Shown piece after piece: positions 47,118 to 53,685 of a stretch of 64,000 nucleotides of DNA. The stretch is from a virus, in the IMG/VR virus record IMGVR_UViG_3300037258_000375, positions 41,299 through 105,298 of that record; one strand, written 5' to 3'. Each line of letters starts with the position of its first letter. Within the stretch, counting starts at the first letter, position 1. The notes under the pieces were generated by a model. The model had not been told where the DNA came from. It ran no database searches and worked only from the letters and a program-made list of their open reading frames with translations. The position numbers and the translations under genes were made by a program.

Positions 47118-47192
47118 TGGTAGAGCGTGCGGGACTCGAACCCGCGTCTTAGCCTTGAAAGAGCCATGTCCTAGCCGCTAGACGAACACTCC
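47118..47192 (-). tRNA. tRNA-Glu (TTC)
   Basis: Acceptor GGAGTGT/ACGCTCT, anticodon loop CTTTCAA, T loop TTCGAGT, encoded CCA. Confidence 0.9.
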
Positions 47193-47197
47193 ACAAC

Positions 47198-47380
47198 TTA
47201 CTCTTCTTTGTTTAAGGCATCAAGCGCCTTCGACGGAGCCTGCTTGATCCTCAAACGGAATCTGCACCATGCCTCGAATGCGCTACCGGCCATCAGCATA
47301 ATAAACTCGGCACCGATGCAGATGAACATCAAATCAATGAGGCCGTTAAAGAGCCATTTCTGGAAATAAGATACGTCCAT
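47198..47380 (-). CDS. Small membrane protein
   Basis: 60 residues with one transmembrane helix (LIDLMFICIGAEFIMLMAGS) and a basic C-terminal part (RFRLRIKQAPSKALDALNKE). Sits between two tRNA-Glu genes. Confidence 0.55.
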   Translation of the reverse strand: MDVSYFQKWLFNGLIDLMFICIGAEFIMLMAGSAFEAWCRFRLRIKQAPSKALDALNKEE

Positions 47381-47398
47381 GCTTCACCCCCGTGAACT

Positions 47399-47473
47399 TG
47401 GTAGGGAGTACGGGAATCGAACCCGTGTGGCAAGATTGAGAATCTTGCATCCTAGCCGCTAGATGAACTCCCC
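47399..47473 (-). tRNA. tRNA-Glu (CTC)
   Basis: Acceptor GGGGAGT/ACTCCCT, anticodon stem-loop CAAGA-TTCTCAA-TCTTG, T loop TTCGATT, encoded CCA. Confidence 0.92.
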
Positions 47474-47478
47474 AAAAA

Positions 47479-47694
47479 TCAGGCAGAACCAGTATATCCC
47501 GAACCTGCACTTGTAATCACAACGGAAGCAATCCGGCCATTCGCATTGAGGGTTACCTCGGTCCCAACCCGGCGAGCCTCCCAGGCACGAGCCGATCTCA
47601 GAAAGATATTCCGGATCAGAGCCGCTTTCCGCCGCCTCTGAATCCGCGCCAAGACCTTCTTGCGCTTGTGCTTCTTTTTGCGATTCTCGGGCAT
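47479..47694 (-). CDS. Basic protein with GSGYT motif
   Basis: 71 residues from ATG 47694. Very basic first half (ENRKKKHKRKKVLARIQRRR). The C-terminus IASVVITSAGSGYTGSA carries the G-S-G-Y-T turn typical of phage tail proteins. The start lies just after the tmRNA gene's terminator, without a clear ribosome-binding site. Confidence 0.45.
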   Translation of the reverse strand: MPENRKKKHKRKKVLARIQRRRKAALIRNIFLRSARAWEARRVGTEVTLNANGRIASVVITSAGSGYTGSA

Positions 47695-47696
47695 AA

Positions 47697-48050
47697 AAAT
47701 CGAGGCCGGGTATTGCTTTGCATGGAACCCGGCGAACCACGGATAGCTGTTTTTAGGCAGCCATCGGCAACGCATTATCCTCAGCGTTTATTGGTCTGCA
47801 TCCCTTTTGCGGGCGGTAGCAGGGTTCCCGGCACGAAGCTGGAGTTCATTGATCTCGTCGAAACCTTGACGCCCCCACCAAGAAACACTGATTGAGAAAT
47901 GTCTAGCCTGTCCACGAAGCTTTTTGACCAGCTTCGCCCTCGTAGCGCCGGAATCGAACCGACGACGCAATTAGTGCTTCTTGGTGGAGGCGGCGGGAGT
48001 CGAACCCGCGTCCGAAATCAACTTCCTTCAGTGTTGACGTGCGTAACTCA
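47697..48050 (-). ncRNA. ssrA: Circularly permuted (two-piece) tmRNA gene
   Basis: In minus-strand order: an acceptor piece ending in T arm GCGGG-TTCGACT-CCCGC, CGCCTCC, A, CCA (3' end at 47992). Then an intervening segment (47877-47991). Then a coding piece starting GGGGGCG (47876) with GGTTTCGACG of the D-like loop. Acceptor strands pair over 7 bp, and GAGATCAA of the coding piece pairs with TTGATTTC of the acceptor piece as helix P2. The tag frame (47788-47753) reads NAEDNALPMAA then TAA; resume codon probably GCT. A terminator-like GCCGGGT/ACCCGGC hairpin plus TTTTT ends the gene. The 5' end of the acceptor piece is approximate. Confidence 0.85.
47877..47991 (-). other. Intervening segment of the permuted tmRNA
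   Basis: Its ends pair (AGAAGCACTAATTG with CAATCAGTGTTTCT, 13 of 14 positions), extending the acceptor stem. Internally it contains a second T-arm-like sequence (GTCGG-TTCGATT-CCGGC) and a 7-bp hairpin. Expected to be cut out when the two mature pieces form. Confidence 0.7.
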
Positions 48051-48075
48051 AATACTGCTCTCCTTTTCTTGAAAA

Positions 48076-48618
48076 TCATTGGACTTGAATATACACCGTC
48101 TTGTCTTCTGACGGGACGATTAAAAAGCTCCGGTCTGGTAAATCCGGAATCCCATGGATCAATCGCTGTCGTAGGGATTCGTGATGTACCCCATAATTCT
48201 TAGCTACCGACCGCATGGACTCACCAGACCTGATCCGCTCTCTCGCGATAGCAAGCTGGTCTTCTGAAAATCTCCTGGTCACCTCGCGTCTTCTGCGCCC
48301 ACGCGCCGGGTCATACGAGGTAATCGCTTTATCTATCTGCGATTGGCGACGAATCGACATCAATGGCCTGAGCAACTGCATCATCTGCAATATCCTCAAG
48401 CCGCCAATGTTGACAACCCAGGAATCTTTCCACTGAGGCTTACGCTTTTTCTTTCGAACTTTGTGATACTTCGCGTTTAACAACCTTGCGATTCGCGCGA
48501 TCACATCTTCATCTGTCATATTGCATGATATGCGTGGGCAATTTGGCTTAGAAGGAGGGCTACATAGAAATGACCCCTCCCCTTCAAGAATGCCAGCAAG
48601 CCAATGAAGATCATGCAT
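48076..48618 (-). CDS. LAGLIDADG-type homing endonuclease with HTH tail
   Basis: 180 residues from ATG 48618. HDLHWLAGILEGEGSFLCSP carries the LAGLIDADG motif (one copy, so it would act as a dimer). The C-terminus EDQLAIARERIRSGESMRSV, AKNYGVHHESLRQRLIHG is a resolvase-type helix-turn-helix. Inserted between the permuted tmRNA and tRNA-Asp. Confidence 0.82.
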   Translation of the reverse strand: MHDLHWLAGILEGEGSFLCSPPSKPNCPRISCNMTDEDVIARIARLLNAKYHKVRKKKRKPQWKDSWVVNIGGLRILQMMQLLRPLMSIRRQSQIDKAITSYDPARGRRRREVTRRFSEDQLAIARERIRSGESMRSVAKNYGVHHESLRQRLIHGIPDLPDRSFLIVPSEDKTVYIQVQ

Positions 48619-48626
48619 CAAAATTA

Positions 48627-48702
48627 TGGCGCGACCGACCGGGGTTGAACCGGCGACCTCTTGATCGACAATCAAGCGCTTTTCCATCTAAGCTACGGTC
48701 GC
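48627..48702 (-). tRNA. tRNA-Asp (GTC)
   Basis: Acceptor GCGACCG/CGGTCGC, anticodon stem-loop CTTGA-TTGTCGA-TCAAG, discriminator G, encoded CCA. Confidence 0.93.
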
Positions 48703-48799
48703 GTGTGCCCAAATAGGTTCAAGCTTTCGCCGCTCCAATATGCGTTCGCGGAAACGCCTAAGCGCTCCAGACCCTACTAGCATTACCCTTGGGCTTAAT

Positions 48800-48876
48800 T
48801 GGTTGCGGGCGCACGCTCCGACCGTGCCGATGTGGTGGTTATGAGCCACCCGAGACGCCTTTTCTCCATGCCCGCG
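48800..48876 (-). tRNA. Initiator-like tRNA-Met (CAT)
   Basis: Acceptor CGCGGGC/GCCCGCA has the C1-A72 mismatch that marks bacterial initiator tRNA; anticodon stem-loop GGTGG-CTCATAA-CCACC; A73 and CCA encoded. The T arm (GCACG/CGTGC) has loop GTCGGAG instead of TTCAAAT, which is aberrant. Confidence 0.68.
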
Positions 48877-48912
48877 TTTCATAATGTACCACGGAATGGG
48901 AATGCGCGCAAA

Positions 48913-49407
48913 TTACTCCAGCCCTGGACCCTGGGACAGATCGAGCGCTTCGCCTCCCGCGCGACGCTGAATGCCGTACTTGCTGAAATCGATGTGCCAC
49001 GATGGCCATCCCTTCTCAATGCGCTCCAATGCTCCAGCCCATGCAGCTTCCATCGTGTCGTAGAACGTTTGGCTCGCACTCACGACAAGATAGCTACCGC
49101 CTTGGACGTTTGGCGGGATTTCTTCGCCGAGGATGACAAATCCAAGTTGTCCGATTTGCTTTGCATGGGCTTGTGGAAAGTCATTTGCTACTCGGTTTGC
49201 AGCCGCGATGGACAGCTTTTGTTTGACAAAGTCTGGATCACAAACGTGAGGATGCCACTCAGTGTTGGGATAGATGGAACCTTGAGGATTGGTGAACGCG
49301 GTGCCGCCCCACTCAGTACCCATTTTGACGATTAGGATACCGCAGTTCGGGCAATCGTGGGGACCGTAGTAGACGATCCTAGAGTTACGAAAGGTGATGG
49401 GTGACAT
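48913..49407 (-). CDS. Hypothetical protein with zinc-like N-terminus
   Basis: 164 residues behind CAGGAGAAAATCT. CPNCGILIVKMGTEW plus HVCDPDF suggest a metal site in the first 60 residues. The middle is helical and the end has SQTFYDTMEAAWAGALERIE. No named family. Confidence 0.6.
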   Translation of the reverse strand: MSPITFRNSRIVYYGPHDCPNCGILIVKMGTEWGGTAFTNPQGSIYPNTEWHPHVCDPDFVKQKLSIAAANRVANDFPQAHAKQIGQLGFVILGEEIPPNVQGGSYLVVSASQTFYDTMEAAWAGALERIEKGWPSWHIDFSKYGIQRRAGGEALDLSQGPGLE

Positions 49408-49460
49408 AGATTTTCTCCTGCGTAAGTAGTTCCGCTTTCACGGAATGACAGGAGTCTAGC

Positions 49461-49491
49461 ACAAAAGGAAAGACCCCGCCGAAGCGAGGCC
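49461..49491 (-). terminator. Rho-independent terminator after the glycoside hydrolase gene
   Basis: Stem GGCCTCGC-TTCG-GCGGGGTC followed on the minus strand by TTTCCTTTT. Confidence 0.82.
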
Positions 49492-49608
49492 GTTCCTTTG
49501 CCCAATAGGTTGTAGCTACCTAACCGGATCAGTCGTTTGTGTCGTTGTCCATCCCCATTTTCTGCCGGGTTGACCGACCCTTCTGCGAATCATTCTATCA
49601 CGTATTTT

Positions 49609-50805
49609 CTACGTCTCAAGAATTTTCCCGATCTTTACGGCGGTCGGATGGTCGCCGATCTCCAGCGAGATCGAGGATGAATCCGTCATCGTCAGCGGAC
49701 CTTCTTGAGCGAATGGTTCATAGACGGCGACATAGCAATTCGACGGCAGCGTGAGGATCACTGAGACATTCGGATTGGTGATGTCCGTGTTCGTCGTCAA
49801 GTTGTAGCAGCTAATCTCCTGCCACAAGAACAATAGCCATGTGCCGTCCGATTGTTGGAGTAGAAGGCTCGAAACAGATGCACCGCTTAACGTATAATTC
49901 AACGCGGTCAAGGCCGGACTCGTGTTGGTCGGAAGCAGTGTGAGCAAGTTTCTCACTGCTCGATATACTGGCTTCACGGTACCATCCCAGCGGATCATGC
50001 CCCAGGCATAGGTCGCATTCGTGAGAGTGGGATCGCTGCCTTCGTCCTGCAACTCGTAGAGATAAGTACGCACGATACCGCGTGAGAAGTTGTTGAGCAG
50101 CAAACGCAGTATGTACTTCGCGGCGGCGATCTCGGAGACTCCGGGCTGTCCACCTGTCTGGTGAATCGCGTTGTGATATCCACTCTCGGTTGCCATGATC
50201 GGCTTGGTTCCGTTAATGGCTTCGAGTTGTGTCGGCTGGGCTGGAGTGCTCGTAAAGCCGACCGTGGGCATGTTTCCAGCCGGGTAGTAGTGCCAGTTCC
50301 CGAAATCGCACTCCATTAGACCCGCCGCCGCAGCGCTTGAAGGATATGCCATCGAAGGAGCGATTACCGGCATCGCAATGCCCTGAGCCATGGTCTTGGC
50401 GAATCCATATAGCGGGGTCTGGTAGGCAGCGAGTACGGCTGGCCAGTTCGCTTCACCGCTCACGTCCATCTCGTTCGGGCCTTCGAGGCATTCGATGCTC
50501 ATTCCGCTCTTCCAATAGAACTGGTTCAATAGGTCGGCGGTGAGTGTACCGAGGTCTGAGCGCGGATCGACGACCGCATCGAACGAGATGCCCTGCCTTG
50601 CGATGAGTGTCCAGGTTGTGAAGAGTGTGTTGTCGTAGTCGTCGTTCAACGTGTGAAGGCCATCTCGCACGTGGACCAGACCGAGGGCCTTGAGTTGTGT
50701 CGCTACGAGAAGAGCATTCCCATAATTCAGATTGAAGTAGTTTAAGTGTGTGTTGACGCCAACACTCTGGAAGAGCGCGGTAGAAGTGGAAAACGGAACC
50801 GGCAT
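49609..50805 (-). CDS. Glycoside-hydrolase-like protein (clan A, GH39/GH5-like)
   Basis: 398 residues, start behind GGAGGTGACCT. (beta/alpha)8 barrel signatures: IECLEGPNEMDVSGE supplies the acid/base Glu (N-E pair, ~residue 106) and KPIMATESGYHNAIH the nucleophile Glu (~205). VHVRDGLHTLNDDYDN and NWHYYPAGNMP fit the barrel strands. A C-terminal beta domain follows (~305-398). No signal peptide, so it is more likely a virion depolymerase than a secreted enzyme. Confidence 0.8.
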   Translation of the reverse strand: MPVPFSTSTALFQSVGVNTHLNYFNLNYGNALLVATQLKALGLVHVRDGLHTLNDDYDNTLFTTWTLIARQGISFDAVVDPRSDLGTLTADLLNQFYWKSGMSIECLEGPNEMDVSGEANWPAVLAAYQTPLYGFAKTMAQGIAMPVIAPSMAYPSSAAAAGLMECDFGNWHYYPAGNMPTVGFTSTPAQPTQLEAINGTKPIMATESGYHNAIHQTGGQPGVSEIAAAKYILRLLLNNFSRGIVRTYLYELQDEGSDPTLTNATYAWGMIRWDGTVKPVYRAVRNLLTLLPTNTSPALTALNYTLSGASVSSLLLQQSDGTWLLFLWQEISCYNLTTNTDITNPNVSVILTLPSNCYVAVYEPFAQEGPLTMTDSSSISLEIGDHPTAVKIGKILET

Positions 50806-50837
50806 AGGTCACCTCCGATGCCGGTGATTATAGCTTA

Positions 50838-50928
50838 TGGTGCGTCGGACAGGATTCGAACCTGCAATGTCATCAAAGATGATCCAGATTTACAGTCTGG
50901 TAGTGTCCACCGTCTCACCAGCCGACGC
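50838..50928 (-). tRNA. tRNA-Tyr (GTA)
   Basis: Acceptor GCGTCGG/CCGACGC, anticodon stem-loop CCAGA-CTGTAAA-TCTGG, long variable arm (ATCATCTTTGATGA), encoded CCA. Confidence 0.93.
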
Positions 50929-51390
50929 ATCTCTTAATCTTGTTTTGTAATTCGCTTTATTCCTTGCTTTGCTTCTGCAAAACTTACATTCGGTCTGAAG
51001 GCCGCGTCGTTTATGTTTATTCTTCGTAAAATGTCCAACCGGAGCAAAATGTTCACCAAGACAGCACCATGCCATTCCCGGAGGATCAACTACTCGCAGG
51101 TGCGCCTGCGAGTCTAAGACTTTACGTTCTCGCAGTGTCTTTTCCAGATGACAACGATGGCACCGCACCCTACATTTTGCTAATTCAATTGTTCTTTTTC
51201 TTTCTCCCCAACTCCAGATCGCAGAACTGATTTTTGTTTTTGGATTGTTGTGATCTAGCTCAAGATTGTCCCATGATCTACAGTCAGTGCAAGGGCCATT
51301 TTCTACGAACCATTTCCGTCGTCTCTTCTTTACGACTTCTTCGTACCACCGCTTCTGCGCGGCGCGCTGTTTTTCAATATCTCTCGCCAT
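50890..51390 (-). CDS. HNH endonuclease with two zinc modules
   Basis: 166 residues from ATG 51390; TATAAT (51397-51402) lies 6 bases before it. CTDCRSWDNLELDHNNPKTK and CRVRCHRCHLEKTLRERK form the HNH core; CCLGEHFAPVGHFTKNKHKR with CKFCRSKARNK is a second Cys/His module. The stop lies within tRNA-Tyr. Confidence 0.85.
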   Translation of the reverse strand: MARDIEKQRAAQKRWYEEVVKKRRRKWFVENGPCTDCRSWDNLELDHNNPKTKISSAIWSWGERKRTIELAKCRVRCHRCHLEKTLRERKVLDSQAHLRVVDPPGMAWCCLGEHFAPVGHFTKNKHKRRGLQTECKFCRSKARNKANYKTRLRDASAGETVDTTRL

Positions 51391-51396
51391 ATTGTC

Positions 51397-51402
51397 ATTA
51401 TA
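51397..51402 (-). promoter_or_regulatory. Perfect -10 box 6 bases before an ATG
   Basis: TATAAT, GACAAT, ATG on the minus strand: a promoter fused to the HNH start, giving a leaderless mRNA. Confidence 0.6.
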
Positions 51403-51432
51403 ACAAAACTGGCGGATACTTAACGAACTAAC

Positions 51433-51525
51433 TGGAGGAAGCGGCGAGATTCCAACTCGCGGTGCCGATCTCTCGGACACTCCCGTTTTCAAAACGGGTG
51501 GTTTAACGCACTCACCCACGCTTCC
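51433..51525 (-). tRNA. tRNA-Ser (TGA)
   Basis: Acceptor GGAAGCG/CGCTTCC, anticodon stem-loop CCCGT-TTTGAAA-ACGGG, long variable arm, T loop TTGGAAT, encoded CCA. Confidence 0.9.
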
Positions 51526-51530
51526 AAACT

Positions 51531-51617
51531 TGGCGGTAGCGACAGGAGTTCAACCTGCAAAGGCTTTCACCTTGTCCCGTTTCGAGCGGGGTGGGCCTAG
51601 CAATGCCCAACGCTACC
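51531..51617 (-). tRNA. tRNA-Ser (CGA)
   Basis: Acceptor GGTAGCG/CGCTACC, anticodon loop CTCGAAA, long variable arm, discriminator G, encoded CCA. Confidence 0.9.
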
Positions 51618-51618
51618 G

Positions 51619-51705
51619 TGGCGGGAAGCAGACCACTCGAAGGCCACTCCTTGCGGAGCCATTCGGTTTCCAACCGATGCCGCAGACCTCTGCGGTTTAC
51701 TTCCC
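51619..51705 (-). tRNA. tRNA-Ser (GGA)
   Basis: Acceptor GGGAAGT/GCTTCCC, anticodon loop TTGGAAA, variable arm GCTCC-GCAA-GGAGT, T loop TTCGAGT, encoded CCA. Confidence 0.9.
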
Positions 51706-51709
51706 TAAT

Positions 51710-51796
51710 TGGCGGAGAGCCGAGAACACGATTCCCAAACCCGAAGGTTCCATCTGTTTAGCAAACAGCGCCGTCAGCCTCAACGGTTGACTCTCC
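51710..51796 (-). tRNA. tRNA-Ser (GCT)
   Basis: Acceptor GGAGAGT/GCTCTCC, anticodon loop TTGCTAA, long variable arm, discriminator G, encoded CCA. Confidence 0.9.
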
Positions 51797-51803
51797 ATAC
51801 AAC

Positions 51804-51881
51804 TGGTGCTCCCGGTCGGATTCGAACCGACACTGTCTTCGTTTTGAATGAAGCGCCTCCTGCCGATTGGGCTACGAGAGC
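51804..51881 (-). tRNA. tRNA-Leu (CAA), short variable loop
   Basis: Acceptor GCTCTCG/CGGGAGC, anticodon loop TTCAAAA on a CTTC/GAAG stem (fifth pair A-C), T loop TTCGAAT, encoded CCA. Variable loop only about five bases. Confidence 0.8.
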
Positions 51882-51883
51882 AT

Positions 51884-51962
51884 TGGTGCCTGCGAGGGGA
51901 TTCGAACCCATACTGTTCTGATCCTAAGTCAGACGCCTCCTGCCAAATTGGGCTACGCAGGC
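51884..51962 (-). tRNA. tRNA-Leu (TAG), short variable loop
   Basis: Acceptor GCCTGCG/CGCAGGC, anticodon stem-loop TCTGA-CTTAGGA-TCAGA, T loop TTCGAAT, encoded CCA, variable loop about five bases. Confidence 0.88.
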
Positions 51963-51971
51963 ACATAAAAC

Positions 51972-52049
51972 TGGTACACGGGGTGAGATTTGAACTCACA
52001 CTGCCACGCCCCTCAAGCGTGTGCCTCCTGCCGTTTGGGCTACCCGTGC
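51972..52049 (-). tRNA. tRNA-Leu (GAG), short variable loop
   Basis: Acceptor GCACGGG/CCCGTGT, anticodon stem-loop CACGC-TTGAGGG-GCGTG, T loop TTCAAAT, encoded CCA. Confidence 0.88.
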
Positions 52050-52050
52050 A

Positions 52051-52128
52051 TGGTACTCCGGATGGGATTTGAACCCACACTAACACGGACCTGAACCGTG
52101 TGCCTCCTGCCGTTTGGGCTACCCGTGC
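52051..52128 (-). pseudogene. Chimeric tRNA-Leu (CAG) with broken acceptor
   Basis: The 3' part (anticodon loop TTCAGGT, T arm, CCGGAGT, CCA) is identical to the next tRNA. The 5' acceptor strand is GCACGGG from the Leu(GAG) gene, so the acceptor stem cannot form properly (expected partner GCTCCGG). A product of unequal recombination between neighbouring tRNAs. Confidence 0.8.
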
Positions 52129-52129
52129 A

Positions 52130-52206
52130 TGGTACTCCGGATGGGATTTGAACCCACACTAACACGGACCTGAACCGTGTGCCTCCTGCCGTTGGGCTAC
52201 CGGAGC
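52130..52206 (-). tRNA. tRNA-Leu (CAG), short variable loop
   Basis: Acceptor GCTCCGG/CCGGAGT, anticodon stem-loop ACACGG-TTCAGGT-CCGTGT, T loop TTCAAAT, encoded CCA. Confidence 0.9.
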
Positions 52207-52216
52207 AAATTAAATT

Positions 52217-52293
52217 TGGACAGCCGAGGGAGAATCGAACTCCCGCATGATCTGATCTGCAATCAGACGCCTTACCGTCTTGGCTATCGGCTG
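52217..52293 (-). tRNA. tRNA-Cys (GCA)
   Basis: Acceptor CAGCCGA/TCGGCTG, anticodon stem-loop TCTGA-TTGCAGA-TCAGA, discriminator T (normal for Cys), encoded CCA. Confidence 0.92.
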
Positions 52294-52294
52294 T

Positions 52295-52371
52295 TGGTAC
52301 CCGTCGAGGGATTCCAACCCCCATCCAAGCCGTCTTAAGCGACTCCGCTCTTGCAATTGGCGTACACGGGC
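52295..52371 (-). tRNA. tRNA-Leu (TAA), short variable loop
   Basis: Anticodon stem-loop AGTCG-CTTAAGA-CGGCT, T loop TTGGAAT, encoded CCA. Acceptor GCCCGTG/GACGGGT pairs at six of seven positions. The first tRNA transcribed in the array. Confidence 0.82.
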
Positions 52372-52378
52372 ACAAACT

Positions 52379-52403
52379 AAAAACCCCCCGAATCATCGGA
52401 GGG
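52379..52403 (-). terminator. Rho-independent terminator upstream of the tRNA array
   Basis: On the minus strand a GGG/CCC and TCGG/CCGA stem with T-rich tail. It isolates the tRNA array from the small genes at 52.5-53.2 kb. Confidence 0.75.
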
Positions 52404-52514
52404 CTGGAAACTTTCGACCGTGCTCAGTCGCTAGTCAACCCAACCCTCAGAAGAGGAGAGATACAGGCACGAACTGAGTGACAAGGTCTTCACGAAAATG
52501 ATGCTCTCACAAAT

Positions 52515-52775
52515 CTATTTTGCTGTCAACGCCAATTTTCTGCGCTCCAGCCATTGCTCAAGAGTCAAGCCGCCTGGATGGTCCGGATCGTAATGCATCC
52601 ATACAGTCCATCCTCCTTTGGCTTTTTCGGGAAATGGGTGGCACGGGCATTCCGGCGAGAGTATATGCAGACATGACGGAACACGCTGTCCATCTATCTC
52701 GATCAAAGGAACCACGTGATTACATCCGGTGCCGTCGTCATCCTCACTGCGAACAACGCCCCAATGTTGCATCAC
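52515..52775 (-). CDS. Hypothetical Cys/His-rich protein
   Basis: 86 residues. CNHVVPLIEIDGQRVPSCLH and CPCHPFPEK give many metal ligands, like the zinc part of a degenerate HNH protein. Its start overlaps the upstream gene. Confidence 0.5.
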   Translation of the reverse strand: MMQHWGVVRSEDDDGTGCNHVVPLIEIDGQRVPSCLHILSPECPCHPFPEKAKGGWTVWMHYDPDHPGGLTLEQWLERRKLALTAK

Positions 52776-52966
52776 TGCACCTGTGGCACTCTCGTCCTTG
52801 AATTCGGCGGCGGCGGCGGCGGACCCGGAATTTCATGCACATGCACATCGTGGCCCGCGTAGCGAAGATCGCCGAGCTTGCGTTTACATGCCTGCCCCTC
52901 GTCTGCGCCGCAGCAAGGGCACCAGAGGGATAACCGATTGGGTACGTACCGGGAGTGTTCATCCAT
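52772..52966 (-). CDS. Small zinc-finger protein
   Basis: 64 residues. CPCCGADEGQACKRKLGDLR matches a short phage zinc motif (CPxCxAxxGxxC). C-terminal poly-Pro run of six. Overlaps neighbours at both ends. Confidence 0.55.
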   Translation of the reverse strand: MDEHSRYVPNRLSLWCPCCGADEGQACKRKLGDLRYAGHDVHVHEIPGPPPPPPNSRTRVPQVQ

Positions 52967-53210
52967 TTTGTTTTTTCGCCTTCGTCAGTTCATCGAGTGC
53001 CTGCACCAAATCTTCCATCGAGACCGGCTCAGAATCTTCGGCAAGATAGGCGTCGATCTCTGTCTCTGCTTCCTCGCCGGAACAGTTGACGACGTGACCT
53101 TCAAGCGCGCTCTGTCCCACAAAGAAAACACTGCACGTGTTGTCGTCGATATCCTTGATTGCCGTGACATACTGTGCAGCGATTCGGAAGCCTTTGACCA
53201 AGTGCAGCAT
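52959..53210 (-). CDS. Hypothetical small protein
   Basis: 83 residues; beta strands (VFFVGQSALEGHVVNCSG) then an acidic helical tail (EEAETEIDAYLAEDSEPVSM). Last minus-strand gene before the strand switch at 53.2 kb. Confidence 0.55.
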   Translation of the reverse strand: MLHLVKGFRIAAQYVTAIKDIDDNTCSVFFVGQSALEGHVVNCSGEEAETEIDAYLAEDSEPVSMEDLVQALDELTKAKKQNG

Positions 53211-53261
53211 GATGCCAATCTACACCCAGCGGTCACGGTCGGCAATGATTTTGGTGATACC

Positions 53262-53642
53262 ATGGCTCCGATGCCGCAAGAATCAAAAGCTGAAAGAGAA
53301 GCGTGGACCGCACTTGTCGAAGGCCGCGCGCCCAAGAAAGAACCGAAGTACCACAATGAACGTAAGGGCAAATACGCCTCTGGCTACGAGGCCGAGGTCG
53401 CGGCCAAGCTCTGGACACTTCTCGAAGCTGGCAAGATCGAGGGGCTCCGCGAGCAAGTTCCCTTCGAGCTTGTGCCGCGTCGCGGCAAGATGGGGCCGGT
53501 GATCTACGTCGCTGATTTCACGTTTTACGAGGACGGGAAGTGGCGCGTCTGCGACGCAAAAGGTTTCGCGCACAATCGGGTTTACATGCTCAAAAAACGG
53601 ATGATGTACCTCGTCCACGAGATCGAGATTGAGGAACTGTAA
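53262..53642 (+). CDS. DUF1064 resolvase-like nuclease
   Basis: 126 residues from ATG 53262. KYHNERKGKYASGYEAEVAA then IEGLREQVPFELVP, IYVADFTFYEDGKWRVCDAK, and GFAHNRVYMLKKRMM follow the DUF1064 PD-(D/E)XK pattern (E near the start, D in the VADF strand, E/D-x-K after). Members cut branched or recombinant DNA. Confidence 0.82.
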   Translation: MAPMPQESKAEREAWTALVEGRAPKKEPKYHNERKGKYASGYEAEVAAKLWTLLEAGKIEGLREQVPFELVPRRGKMGPVIYVADFTFYEDGKWRVCDAKGFAHNRVYMLKKRMMYLVHEIEIEEL

Positions 53643-53649
53643 TTTCTCC

Positions 53650-53678
53650 TTGCGTTCGCCGATACTCTGCGCTAGTCT
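53650..53678 (+). promoter_or_regulatory. Promoter fused to glycosyltransferase start
   Basis: TTGCGT (53650-53655), 17-base spacer, TAGTCT (53673-53678), then 7 bases and the ATG at 53686. Confidence 0.55.
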
Positions 53679-53685
53679 CTTCTGC

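Larger units (their letters stand above)
52051..52206 (-). repeat. Tandem duplication of tRNA-Leu (CAG)
   Basis: Two copies of a ~79-bp unit, nearly identical until the acceptor 5' strand. The near-perfect identity implies a recent event. Confidence 0.85.
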
